Below, in pieces: positions 1-7,616 of a DNA stretch of 64,000 nt. Under the pieces are notes generated by a model. That model did not search any database, was not told where the DNA came from, and saw only the letters and a program-made list of their open reading frames with translations. A program made the translations under genes and the position numbers. Each line of letters opens with the position of its first letter. Within the stretch, counting starts at the first letter, position 1. The stretch comes from DAINPP01 sp963667315 (lineage in GTDB: Bacteria > Thermotogota > Thermotogae > MWEM01), in assembly GCA_963667315.1 (NCBI GenBank), contig OY763325.1, positions 2,666,001 to 2,730,000 on the forward strand. The letters are read 5' to 3'.

Positions 1-97
1 CAAGTTCTCCCTTTGGACCGAAATTAAAGCCACCTGCGAATGTCATCAGAGTGACTGCCATCATTACTACCGTTACCAATAAAGTCTTTTTCATCAT
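1..97 (-). CDS. Start of a secreted protein, cut by the window edge
   Basis: Only the first ~32 codons are visible. They encode a basic start (MMKKTLL), a hydrophobic core and a likely signal peptidase site around TFAGG, so the product is exported. The ribosome binding site GGAGGT lies at 101-106. Two adjacent ATGs (97 and 94) are possible starts; the second gives more usual spacing and an MKK start. The function cannot be read from this fragment. It is divergent from the amide-hydrolase gene at 249, and the ~150 bases between hold the promoters. Confidence 0.6.
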   Translation of the reverse strand, partial: MMKKTLLVTVVMMAVTLMTFAGGFNFGPKGEL

Positions 98-204
98 TGC
101 ACCTCCGTAAAGTTTTTTATTTGTTAAAGACTCATACCCTGTATCTACAATTTCATTCTACAAAACGGAGCGTGAAGAAAACGTGAAGCTGAAAAATAAA
201 ATTG

Positions 205-213
205 TGATATAAT
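205..213 (+). promoter_or_regulatory. Extended -10 promoter element
   Basis: TGATATAAT is a perfect TATAAT hexamer with the TGn extension, 36 bases before the start at 249. No good -35 is visible, as expected for an extended -10 promoter. A strong AAAGGAGGG ribosome binding site follows at about 235-243. Confidence 0.55.
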
Positions 214-248
214 AGTTTGTTAAAAGTTAACTTAAAAGGAGGGATGAT

Positions 249-1103
249 ATGAAAACGGTGAATGTGATTTTTTATTTCCTGATAATGTCAGTATCTGTTT
301 TTTCCTGTACGAGCTTTGTATACGATACAGGGGCGTTTTGTGTGAGGGGAATGAACTTTGATTATGAGAATAACCCTGAAGTACGGATGAAGATTGAGCA
401 TTTTGATGCGCAAACAGCCTTGCTTTTCTCATTTAAAACCCCAATCGGATTTGCCCATATGATTGGTATCAATGAAAGGGGTATATTTGCAACGACGCAG
501 TCACTTTCAAAAAGATATTTTAAAAAGGATAACAGAAAAACGGTTTTTATCCATGATGTCTTCTTGGAAATGTTGAAATCAGCTTCGGCTGTTTCGGATT
601 TAGAGGTTTATTTAACGGATAAACGGGTAAGATTCTCCCCCATGATGTATACACATATCATGATAGCTGATAAGAATGGGGGAGCTGTCGCAATTGAAGT
701 GGGAGAAAGGGATAATCAGATTATCAAAAAAGATGGTGATCTCTTTGCCATGGCTAATTTTCCGCTTTATCAATTTATCGATAAGCCATATGATCAAGTA
801 TTTGGAAGAGGAGCAGAGAGTTACAAAGGTGTTTGGAAAGCCATGCTTGAATCAGAAGACGGCTTTGGTCTGGAAGAAGCCATGTATACACTTGAACAGG
901 CAGTTATCCCAACGACGGAATGCTCCGTGATATATTTTCCGTTGAAAGAGGAAATATATGTTGGTTTCGACGGTAATTTCGACAAGATGTGGAAAATATC
1001 TTTGAAATCTGAAATGATCGAAACCTTTAAAGGATTTGATGAAAAGAAAACCTGTCAGCTGAATGCGAATGGCATTTTAAAAAGTGAGTTATTAAAATGG
1101 TGA
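249..1103 (+). CDS. Secreted linear-amide C-N hydrolase (choloylglycine hydrolase / C45-like Ntn-hydrolase)
   Basis: A 284-aa exported protein. A ~19-residue signal peptide is followed directly by Cys20 in the context SCTSFV. In this N-terminal nucleophile family (bile salt hydrolase, penicillin V acylase, acyl-CoA:6-APA acyltransferase) the exposed Cys is the catalytic residue and is followed some 15 residues later by a G-x-N-F/L-D motif, seen here as GMNFDY. Family members cut linear amide bonds of acylated amino acids. The substrate cannot be named; the adjacent minus-strand locus also handles amide-linked amino acid compounds, which is suggestive only. A lipobox reading of VFSC is possible but poor. 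Start ATG 249 has a clear AAAGGAGGG site. Confidence 0.75.
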   Translation: MKTVNVIFYFLIMSVSVFSCTSFVYDTGAFCVRGMNFDYENNPEVRMKIEHFDAQTALLFSFKTPIGFAHMIGINERGIFATTQSLSKRYFKKDNRKTVFIHDVFLEMLKSASAVSDLEVYLTDKRVRFSPMMYTHIMIADKNGGAVAIEVGERDNQIIKKDGDLFAMANFPLYQFIDKPYDQVFGRGAESYKGVWKAMLESEDGFGLEEAMYTLEQAVIPTTECSVIYFPLKEEIYVGFDGNFDKMWKISLKSEMIETFKGFDEKKTCQLNANGILKSELLKW

Positions 1104-1237
1104 TAATAGTTTGAAGCCTTAAAGGCGGAAGTGCCTTTGAAAAAGAAATCAGATATTGTATAATGATTTTTACAGGTACCATTTTCAATCATATACAGGT
1201 CAAATACGTTGATTCGTTTTCTGATAGGGGGATTTCT

Positions 1238-1588
1238 GTGAATAGAGAAAACCATTTTGAAAGCATTTTGAACGATTCCGATTTGGGTTTTGCCTATCAT
1301 CGAATGCTATACGATGAAAACGGAAAACCATTGGATTATATTTTTTTAATGGTTAATCAGGCATTTGAAAGGTTGACCGGGTTAATAAAAGAGGAAATCC
1401 TCAATAAAAAGATTACCGAGGTGATGCCGGGAATCGTTGATGATGATTTTGATTGGATTTCTTTTTACGGAGCGATTGCCGATGAAGGTGGGAAGCAGTC
1501 TTTTGAGCAATATTCAGGTATTTTACCACCCTGTTTACCGATATCACGCATGAAAAACTACTTGCAGACGCTTCTAAAGAACTTCTGA
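1238..1588 (+). pseudogene. N-terminal PAS-domain part of a frameshifted sensor kinase gene
   Basis: GTG at 1238, preceded by an AGGGGG ribosome binding site, opens a reading frame that encodes a PAS domain (DLGFAYHRMLYDENGK..., then NQAFERLTG and a MPGI motif). The frame runs past KQSFEQYS at about 1513 into an unlikely tail and stops at 1588. The +2 frame encodes the normal end of a PAS domain from about 1516 (YFTTLFTDITHEKLL) and continues into the kinase at 1618 without a stop. About 15-20 residues normally found between these two parts are absent, so the lesion looks like a small deletion that is not a multiple of three. This fragment and the next CDS are therefore most likely one broken gene. 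A sequencing or assembly error is the alternative. Confidence 0.65.
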
Positions 1589-1617
1589 CGTTTCAATCGA
1601 CCAAAGCGTCATTTAAA

Positions 1618-3594
1618 ATGATTGCCGAAAGAATGAAAATGATTACCGGGGCATCAATAGCCGTTTTAGACATTTTTTCTGAAAAAGATTCTCAATATCA
1701 ATCAGTTGCCATTACTTTGGAACAGAAAGAAATGGCCGATATCGTGGCGATACTTGGATTCAATCCGCTTGAATATAAATGGAAAGGTGAGAAACAAAGA
1801 GCTGAATTATACAAGAAAAATATCATGACAAGCTATGAGCATCTTTCTGATATTCCCGGAATTACTGTTTCAAAGAGGAATCTTGGTCAAATTGAAGAAC
1901 AATTTGGTATCGATAAAATCTATGTTTTGATGATTTTAAAAGGGGACAAAGTAATCGGAGATTTTATCCTTGTTTTTTCGAAAGGCAATCAGTTCAGGAA
2001 TGAGGGGGATGCACGGATATATGTTGATCTCGTTGAACTGTTTATTGAAAAATGGAATCGCGAAAAAGAGCTGGAAGCGAACAGAACCTTAATGCGTTCC
2101 ATCATCGGGACATTGCCGGGCTATCTGCTGGTTGTAGATAAGGAGTGTCATATCATATCGGTCAATCAGAATATGCTGGATACTTTAAAAGATGATTACG
2201 GCATAAAAAGCATCATCGGTAAAAAATGTTATCAGGTGTTTATGAAGAAGGAGAACCCCTGTGCATGGTGCAAGATCAGAGAAGTGCTGGAAAACGGCAG
2301 TCATGTTATTGAAACGACAGACCCGTCTGATCCAAGAGGTTCCGTTTTTGGTACGGCAACTCAGATATTGCTGGCACCGATGAAAGACGCGGATGGCGCA
2401 AATTTTGGTTTTATTGAATATGGTGTGGATATCAGCGAGTTGCAAAATGCGCGGATAAAGGCGGAAGCGGCAAACAGGGCAAAAGATGAGTTTCTGGCGA
2501 CCATGAGTCATGAGTTAAGAACACCGTTAAACGGGGTGCTCGGTTTCAGCCAGATCTTAAAAACGACAGCTCTTGATGTAGAGCAGCAGAATTATACGGA
2601 TATCATCATCACTTCAGCTAAGAATTTACTGGCAATCATCACGGATATCCTGGATATCGTTCGCATCGAAGCGGATAAGGTGACGATTACGCCGGCAAAG
2701 ATCAAAATTAGAAATTTAGCGACAGAGATATTCACCCTTATCAGTATTCAGGCAAAAGAAAAAGATTTAAAACTTGTGCTGACGATTTCGGATGATTGTC
2801 CGGAATACATCATTTGTGATAGTGCAAGGTTAAAGCAGATTCTTCTGAATCTGATCAGTAATGCGGTGAAATTTACAGAAAAAGGAACCGTTGCATTGTG
2901 TGTGATGGTTTCAGAAATCAACGAAGATGAGAACCGGATGACATTGCTTTTTTCCGTCAAAGATACAGGGATAGGGATTAAAAAAGAATATCAGGAATAT
3001 ATCCTTCAGGATTTCACACAGGTCGACATGTCAACAACGAGACGTTTCGGTGGAACGGGACTGGGATTGTCAATCGTTCAGAGACTTCTGAAGAAAATGA
3101 ACAGCGTGATTAGCATCGACAGCGTTTTTGGTGAAGGCAGCACTTTTTCCTTTCCGCTTCAAGTTCCTTACTTTAAAGAAAAAGATAAATTTCTACAGAA
3201 TTTTGAATTCGAGAATGAGAAAGAAAAAAGGGTTAAGCTATTGATTGCAGAAGATGATCAGACGAATATGAAGCTCATTAAAACGGCCTTATCGCTATTG
3301 TTTAAAAAGGTTGACCTATTTGAGGCGGATAATGGCCGTAAAGCGTATCTCAACTTTTTAAAAAATAATCCCGATTTGATACTCATGGATATCGTTATGC
3401 CGGAGATGGATGGCTATCATGCAACAAAGATGATCAGAGAACATGATCATGAAATTCCGATTATTGCATTAACCGCTAAAGCTGATCTTAAAACCCGAGA
3501 AGATTGTTTGAAAGTGGGGATGAACGATTATCTGTCTAAACCGCTATCTTTATCTGAATTAAATCGTGTGATAAAAAAACATCTTCTTGCCTGA
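1618..3594 (+). CDS. Hybrid sensor histidine kinase / response regulator (downstream part of the frameshifted gene)
   Basis: A 658-aa reading frame with no transmembrane segment. In order: a GAF-like region (about 1-150), a PAS domain (about 160-280) with a C-x-x-C pair (ENPCAWCK), HisKA with the phospho-acceptor His near residue 297 (MSHELRTPLNG), a HATPase domain with N box (NLISNAVKF), G1 (DTGIGI) and G2 (GGTGLGLSI), then a receiver domain (about 540-658) with acidic pair EDD, the phospho-Asp near residue 590 in LMDIVMPEMDG, and the conserved T and K (ALTAKAD, LSKPLS). It is a cytoplasmic hybrid kinase; the signal is unknown. ATG 1618 has no good ribosome binding site and the same frame is open back to 1507, which supports it being the 3' part of a gene that began at 1238. 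If the frameshift is real, the kinase may be made only by re-initiation. Confidence 0.85.
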   Translation: MIAERMKMITGASIAVLDIFSEKDSQYQSVAITLEQKEMADIVAILGFNPLEYKWKGEKQRAELYKKNIMTSYEHLSDIPGITVSKRNLGQIEEQFGIDKIYVLMILKGDKVIGDFILVFSKGNQFRNEGDARIYVDLVELFIEKWNREKELEANRTLMRSIIGTLPGYLLVVDKECHIISVNQNMLDTLKDDYGIKSIIGKKCYQVFMKKENPCAWCKIREVLENGSHVIETTDPSDPRGSVFGTATQILLAPMKDADGANFGFIEYGVDISELQNARIKAEAANRAKDEFLATMSHELRTPLNGVLGFSQILKTTALDVEQQNYTDIIITSAKNLLAIITDILDIVRIEADKVTITPAKIKIRNLATEIFTLISIQAKEKDLKLVLTISDDCPEYIICDSARLKQILLNLISNAVKFTEKGTVALCVMVSEINEDENRMTLLFSVKDTGIGIKKEYQEYILQDFTQVDMSTTRRFGGTGLGLSIVQRLLKKMNSVISIDSVFGEGSTFSFPLQVPYFKEKDKFLQNFEFENEKEKRVKLLIAEDDQTNMKLIKTALSLLFKKVDLFEADNGRKAYLNFLKNNPDLILMDIVMPEMDGYHATKMIREHDHEIPIIALTAKADLKTREDCLKVGMNDYLSKPLSLSELNRVIKKHLLA

Positions 3595-3597
3595 AAA

Positions 3598-3624
3598 ACG
3601 ATCCCGATATTTTATCGGGATCGT
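3598..3624 (+). terminator. Hairpin terminator after the hybrid kinase
   Basis: Perfect 12-bp arms ACGATCCCGATA / TATCGGGATCGT with a TTT loop, beginning four bases after the stop codon. A T-rich stretch (TTTCTATTTTTT) follows, so it can act on the plus strand. It separates the kinase from the convergent gene at 3661. Confidence 0.75.
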
Positions 3625-3660
3625 CCAATTTCTATTTTTTATAGTCTTTATAACTTACTT

Positions 3661-4374
3661 TCATTTCAAACTGCCGATGGCATAAATCCATCCGGTAGAA
3701 GGAGAAGGTCCAAAGATGTACTGATATTTTAAAGGACTGTTTTCTGACATGGGATAAATGCCAAATTCGTTTGCCAGCATCATGTCATTAAGGATGTTTG
3801 AGACTTTTTCGTTGATGTTATAACGGAATACCTCTTCTCCTTCAGTTGTGATAACATAGAAGGATTTGTCCAACCCATTTTCGGAGAGGAATGCCACAAA
3901 CTCATCAAACGCTTCAACGTATTTGGAACCGCCAAGATAACCGATGACTTCTCCGTTTCTGCTGACAGGAACGGCAGCAACGGCACTTCTCTTACCACTG
4001 GTGTAGCCGGTTACGATGGCCCCGTATACGGAATATCCCAGTTCAAGATCGGCAAAATAGGCACGTTGTTTGAGGTTAGCATCTGTTAAGTCTTTTTCCA
4101 CTGTATAATAGCTGCCATCCATGTTGGCAAACCAGTACAAAGAATGTGTGTCGTTATTTTGAACGTCGGCAATCAGATCTTTCATCCGTTCCCACTCACC
4201 GCTTTTGACTGCTTCTGTTTTAGAAAGGATTTCAAGCCGTGTGTTCATTGATTCAAGGTTCGTTTCAATTGCATAGATCATTAACGTCGTTTCTCCGACA
4301 AGTGCTGAGATATCGTTGGAAAAGGCAATGAAACAAAATAGCGAAATGAGTGCTACTGATAAGGCTTTTTTCAT
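3661..4374 (-). CDS. Secreted Cache-domain protein
   Basis: A 237-aa protein with an N-terminal signal peptide (MKKALSVALISLFCFIAFS). The rest resembles an extracellular Cache/dCache sensor domain: a long helix (about 30-75), then a beta-rich region with the typical YWFANMDGSYYT, QRAYFADLELG and VPVSRNGEVIGYLGG segments, like the ligand-binding domains of chemoreceptors. No transmembrane helix or signalling domain follows, so it is a free periplasmic or extracellular ligand-binding protein and not a receptor. It is the last gene of the minus-strand pgs-like cluster, starting 29 bases after pgsC, with an AAGGAGG site just before ATG 4374. It could bind a product or substrate of that locus; this is inference. 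Confidence 0.7.
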   Translation of the reverse strand: MKKALSVALISLFCFIAFSNDISALVGETTLMIYAIETNLESMNTRLEILSKTEAVKSGEWERMKDLIADVQNNDTHSLYWFANMDGSYYTVEKDLTDANLKQRAYFADLELGYSVYGAIVTGYTSGKRSAVAAVPVSRNGEVIGYLGGSKYVEAFDEFVAFLSENGLDKSFYVITTEGEEVFRYNINEKVSNILNDMMLANEFGIYPMSENSPLKYQYIFGPSPSTGWIYAIGSLK

Positions 4375-4402
4375 GTTTTTCCTCCTTAAGTTTGACGATC
4401 TT

Positions 4403-4837
4403 TTATTTAAAAAAGATCAAAACGTACAGGATAAATAGGATCAACGTACAGCTGATACAACTTATGATCGTTTTGATTATACCCTGTCGGTTCATCGTAT
4501 TGGCGAGAATTCCCGGAATGATCCAGCCGGCTGTTTTAAAGAGGAAATCAGTTGGAAATACAACGGGCATAAATTTCCACCAGATATAGGTGAGAATCGT
4601 GGATATTAGAACCATGATGATTAGCGTCTTTTTTTTCTCTATGAGAAAAAACGAGCTGATTATACGGTAGATGAGAAGTGTCATGAAAGAAACGCAAAGT
4701 GTTCCGATAAGCCTTTCCGGTTCTTTTATGTACAGGGAAAGGTATAAAGGGACGATGATTCCACCCGGAGTAATCTGAATCAGCGCATTGACGATAGAGG
4801 TAAAAAAGATGGCAATCATTGAAAAGGTGTATATCAT
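4403..4837 (-). CDS. pgsC: Poly-gamma-glutamate synthase subunit PgsC/CapC
   Basis: A 144-aa, very hydrophobic membrane protein with about four or five predicted membrane segments, matching the size (about 150 aa) and pattern of PgsC/CapC: an N-terminal segment with ITPGGIIVPLYLSL and a C-terminal half with GWIIPGILANTMNRQG. PgsC forms the membrane complex with the PgsB ligase that polymerises glutamate through gamma-amide bonds. Its ATG (4837) overlaps the TGA of pgsB as ATGA, so the two are translationally coupled, with a GAGGTGAG site inside the end of pgsB. Identification rests on sequence pattern plus adjacency to pgsB. Confidence 0.88.
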   Translation of the reverse strand: MIYTFSMIAIFFTSIVNALIQITPGGIIVPLYLSLYIKEPERLIGTLCVSFMTLLIYRIISSFFLIEKKKTLIIMVLISTILTYIWWKFMPVVFPTDFLFKTAGWIIPGILANTMNRQGIIKTIISCISCTLILFILYVLIFFK

Positions 4838-5949
4838 TGACTCACCTCATCCCAGTGTTTTAAGATGATATCCCCACTGTTGACATAGTTTCCGAAACCT
4901 AAAAAAACAGTCGGTTGATTTTGTGGTGAAAAGACTGATTCAAAGTTTTCTTTTTTCAACCGTGAAATCTCAAACGGATAGATTTGTCGTCTGATAATAT
5001 TGTAATGTGACCCATAGACAAGGACAGAATCGAAGATATCCTTTGTATGTTTCAATTGGTTGATCCACTGCGCCGTACGGTTTGGTTTATCTTTTCGTGT
5101 ACAGAAAATACCCCGTATGATGTGGTTTGGAAAATCGCATTTGATATCGTTTATGATTCGAAATGTAGATTCTGGGTCATTTGCGGAAAAAGCGTTGACA
5201 TATATTGTGTTTTTATCCCTTTCTTTTATATAAAATACTTCATTATCCCTTTCAAATTCACCAATACATTGCTGAAATACTGCCGGCTTAATGTTGAACT
5301 GTCTCACAAAAAAACCAGCGATGACGAGTGTTTCAGAAAAACCGGGTTGTATTTCCTTAATCTGTTTTAATTTGGCATCCTCCTCAAGAAAAGTCAATCG
5401 ATCAGCAGTTGTTTTAAAATGATCTTTTTCACTTTTGGGGGCTATACAAATTGTTTTTTCAGGCGTACTGCTGATAAACATCCCGGCAATCTCCTCTTTG
5501 TTCGATCCGCTGACACCGATGTGATCCTCTTTTACATTGGTGATAACGAGATAATCCGGGTCAAGCATGTTCTGAGTTTCCATCTTCTGATATTCCGGTG
5601 TCACACTCATGATTTCCGTTATCACTATTTCCGGTTTTATTTTATCGGCCGTTTTCAAAAGGACGTTTTTCTGTTCGATGATAGAGGTGATCCCTTTTCG
5701 GTTGATCTTCTGAAAAGAGCCGTCCGGAAGGATGAGCGCAGCCTTTGTTCCCGTCACTTTTCCAAGTGTCTTAAAACCGCTTTTCTGAAAAAGGAACGTG
5801 AGAAATCTCACAGTTGTCGATTTCCCACGTGTTCCCGTAACGGCTATCAGTGTTTTTATGTTTGTTCTTTTCCTGTTTATCCCTCTTTTCTCCAGGTAAT
5901 AAAAAGCTGTAAGAGAAAAGAGGAGGATACCGGCAATTAAAAGTGCCAT
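4834..5949 (-). CDS. pgsB: Poly-gamma-glutamate synthase ligase PgsB/CapB
   Basis: A 371-aa amide ligase of the Mur-ligase superfamily. An N-terminal membrane anchor (about 1-20) is followed by the ATP-binding P-loop TGTRGKSTTVRFL near residue 37 and a K-V-T-G-T-K-A segment characteristic of CapB/PgsB. EIMSVTPEYQ and NVKEDHIG match the central Mur-ligase region. Family members activate glutamate with ATP and extend a gamma-linked poly-glutamate chain at the inner membrane, working with PgsC and usually PgsA. Length is close to the usual ~390 aa. The start codon overlaps the stop of the small upstream gene by one base. No pgsA/capA is present in the window. Confidence 0.9.
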   Translation of the reverse strand: MALLIAGILLFSLTAFYYLEKRGINRKRTNIKTLIAVTGTRGKSTTVRFLTFLFQKSGFKTLGKVTGTKAALILPDGSFQKINRKGITSIIEQKNVLLKTADKIKPEIVITEIMSVTPEYQKMETQNMLDPDYLVITNVKEDHIGVSGSNKEEIAGMFISSTPEKTICIAPKSEKDHFKTTADRLTFLEEDAKLKQIKEIQPGFSETLVIAGFFVRQFNIKPAVFQQCIGEFERDNEVFYIKERDKNTIYVNAFSANDPESTFRIINDIKCDFPNHIIRGIFCTRKDKPNRTAQWINQLKHTKDIFDSVLVYGSHYNIIRRQIYPFEISRLKKENFESVFSPQNQPTVFLGFGNYVNSGDIILKHWDEVSQ

Positions 5950-6128
5950 TATTTAATTCTGAATATTCTGAGGATCATGGGAACGATGATCATGGCGATC
6001 ATCACATATTCCCATATCCTGTCTATCTTCTTTTTCTGATGGTCCTTTGTCGTTTCCGTATTTTTCCAGGCGATATAGAAAAAGATCCCCGCCATAAATA
6101 CCGTGATCGCTATATAAACAAACATCAT
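5949..6128 (-). CDS. Small membrane protein, PgsE-like
   Basis: A 59-aa frame (MMFVYIAITVFMAGIFFY..., ending MILRIFRIK). It has an N-terminal membrane helix, a short charged middle with several lysines (KDHQKKKIDRIWEY), and a second hydrophobic segment. It overlaps the permease gene upstream by four bases and pgsB downstream by one base (TAATG), and has an AGAGGTGAG ribosome binding site. Bacillus pgsBCA operons carry a 55-aa membrane peptide, PgsE, that helps polymer production. Size, topology and position make this the likely functional equivalent, but peptides this short cannot be assigned by homology by eye. Confidence 0.6.
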   Translation of the reverse strand: MMFVYIAITVFMAGIFFYIAWKNTETTKDHQKKKIDRIWEYVMIAMIIVPMILRIFRIK

Positions 6129-7471
6129 ACCGACTCACCTCTTAAACCGAATCTTTTTTTATCCACCCCTATCAGCGTAATGAGAATAAGAATGATGACG
6201 GCAAAGAATACCGGGTAAAATAGCTGTGAATTGACCACTCCGGCAAAGAATTTGGAAAAGTAAAGCGTCAGGGTGCCAAATATCATCGTGATAAAGAACG
6301 ACGGCAAGGCCCTGAACCACACCTTGAAATAATTCTTCTCCCCGACAACATGAGCGGCGAAGATCCCCGCCAGAGCTGTTGGTGGTACCATATCCCCAAG
6401 TCCTGCGAGGAGTGAAAGCGACGCACAAACCATAATGTCATTGTTTCCGAGGAACGCCAGCAGGAAGGGAACGCCAAGAACTGAAGCTGATCCGTAAGAA
6501 GAAACGGCTCCGAATAATGGTATTCCGAAGGCGATTCCCAGGATGAGAATAATATCCGGTAATCCGTTGAGAAAGTCGACGATGACACCTCTTGTCCCGT
6601 TCAATGTCATGATTTGTATGAACATGCCAACCCCTACGAGGATTGACAGGATATTGATGGATTCCTTCAGGGCCTTAACGGATACCTTAATGAAACTGGT
6701 TCTGCTTGTGAGTGTTGCAATTAAGGCGCAAAGCATAAACACGAGCGGGAGTCCCAGGGAAACGGATGAACTGTTTTCCAATATCATCAAGGCGATGAAT
6801 ATGACGATGGGCAGATACAGCATCCATTTTGATCCAAAGGATTCCGGTTTTTTCAAATTTGTATCATCGATTGCCTTAACATCCTTGAATCCAATCAGAA
6901 GTGCTGTGATGATGGCAAGCGGGAATGTCAGGAACAACAGTGGAGCGGTAAAACCGATAAACGGCATATCAACACCCTGACCGATCAACATGGCAGGAAT
7001 GTTAATCGGTGGTGCAATCATCCCAAAGATAGCTGACATGGCGATGAGTGCACCGGCTTTTTTCTTATTGAGCCCGAGATCCTTCAGAACCGGAAATGAA
7101 ATGGCACCGGTTGTCAGAACAGCTGCCGAAGAGGAACCGGTGATCATCCCGGCGCTCATGATAAACAATGTCATGATGATCAGCAGGAAGAGCGGGTTTC
7201 TCTTGAATCTGTGAGTGATGCGTGTGGCAAAATCCTCCAGTAGTCCGGATACCCTGATGGATTCCATAAATATCATGGCAGATGCGATGATGAGAATGGC
7301 ATCGAGATACCCAAATGATCCCTCAACGAGATGTCTGAGCGGGAAAAAATTCCCGGAAGCGATGGCGCCGCATATGGCGGAGAACATCAAAGATACGGAT
7401 ATCGGTATCTTGATGGCCGCAAAGAATATAAAACTGAGAAGCATTACAAAAAAGTACAAGGATTCAGGCAT
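6125..7471 (-). CDS. TRAP-type large permease (DctM-like) or related transporter
   Basis: A 448-aa polytopic membrane protein with about 11-13 hydrophobic segments. The repeat-half motif MSAIFGMIAPPINIPAMLIG near residue 150 and the second-half LLAGLGDMVPPTALAGI near residue 365 are typical of the DctM subunit of TRAP transporters or their close relatives, which move organic acids with a sodium or proton gradient. No DctP binding protein or DctQ small permease is nearby. In this operon it could import amino or carboxylic acids released by the secreted hydrolases, or export a related compound. That assignment is from context only. The start at 7471 follows an AAGGGGTGTG site. Confidence 0.7.
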   Translation of the reverse strand: MPESLYFFVMLLSFIFFAAIKIPISVSLMFSAICGAIASGNFFPLRHLVEGSFGYLDAILIIASAMIFMESIRVSGLLEDFATRITHRFKRNPLFLLIIMTLFIMSAGMITGSSSAAVLTTGAISFPVLKDLGLNKKKAGALIAMSAIFGMIAPPINIPAMLIGQGVDMPFIGFTAPLLFLTFPLAIITALLIGFKDVKAIDDTNLKKPESFGSKWMLYLPIVIFIALMILENSSSVSLGLPLVFMLCALIATLTSRTSFIKVSVKALKESINILSILVGVGMFIQIMTLNGTRGVIVDFLNGLPDIILILGIAFGIPLFGAVSSYGSASVLGVPFLLAFLGNNDIMVCASLSLLAGLGDMVPPTALAGIFAAHVVGEKNYFKVWFRALPSFFITMIFGTLTLYFSKFFAGVVNSQLFYPVFFAVIILILITLIGVDKKRFGLRGESV

Positions 7472-7496
7472 AAATCACACCCCTTAAATCTAAGCT

Positions 7497-7603
7497 GTAG
7501 GGGCAATTCACGAATTGCCCGCATAATCGGTATTATTTTTTGTTTAAGTAAAAGTATAACATTAATCTTTAACTTAAACGGGCAATTCGTGAATTGCCCC
7601 TGC
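7497..7603. repeat. Paired palindromic repeats forming a MITE-like inverted repeat
   Basis: Copy one is GTAG plus the 20-bp palindrome GGGCAATTCACGAATTGCCC (7497-7520). Copy two is GGGCAATTCGTGAATTGCCC plus CTGC (7580-7603). Read as a unit, GTAGGGGCAATTC... and ...GAATTGCCCCTGC form terminal inverted repeats around ~60 bases of AT-rich sequence, like a small non-autonomous mobile element. Related copies occur at 9347-9370 and 50123-50150. It fills the gap between the permease and the upstream hydrolase gene and may act as an RNA hairpin in that operon. Confidence 0.7.
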
Positions 7604-7616
7604 AAGATATTATTTT

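Noticed and set aside
5419..5940. A 173-codon plus-strand frame opposite pgsB
   Set aside because: It is antisense to an unmistakable PgsB, lacks a ribosome binding site and its translation has no protein-like pattern.
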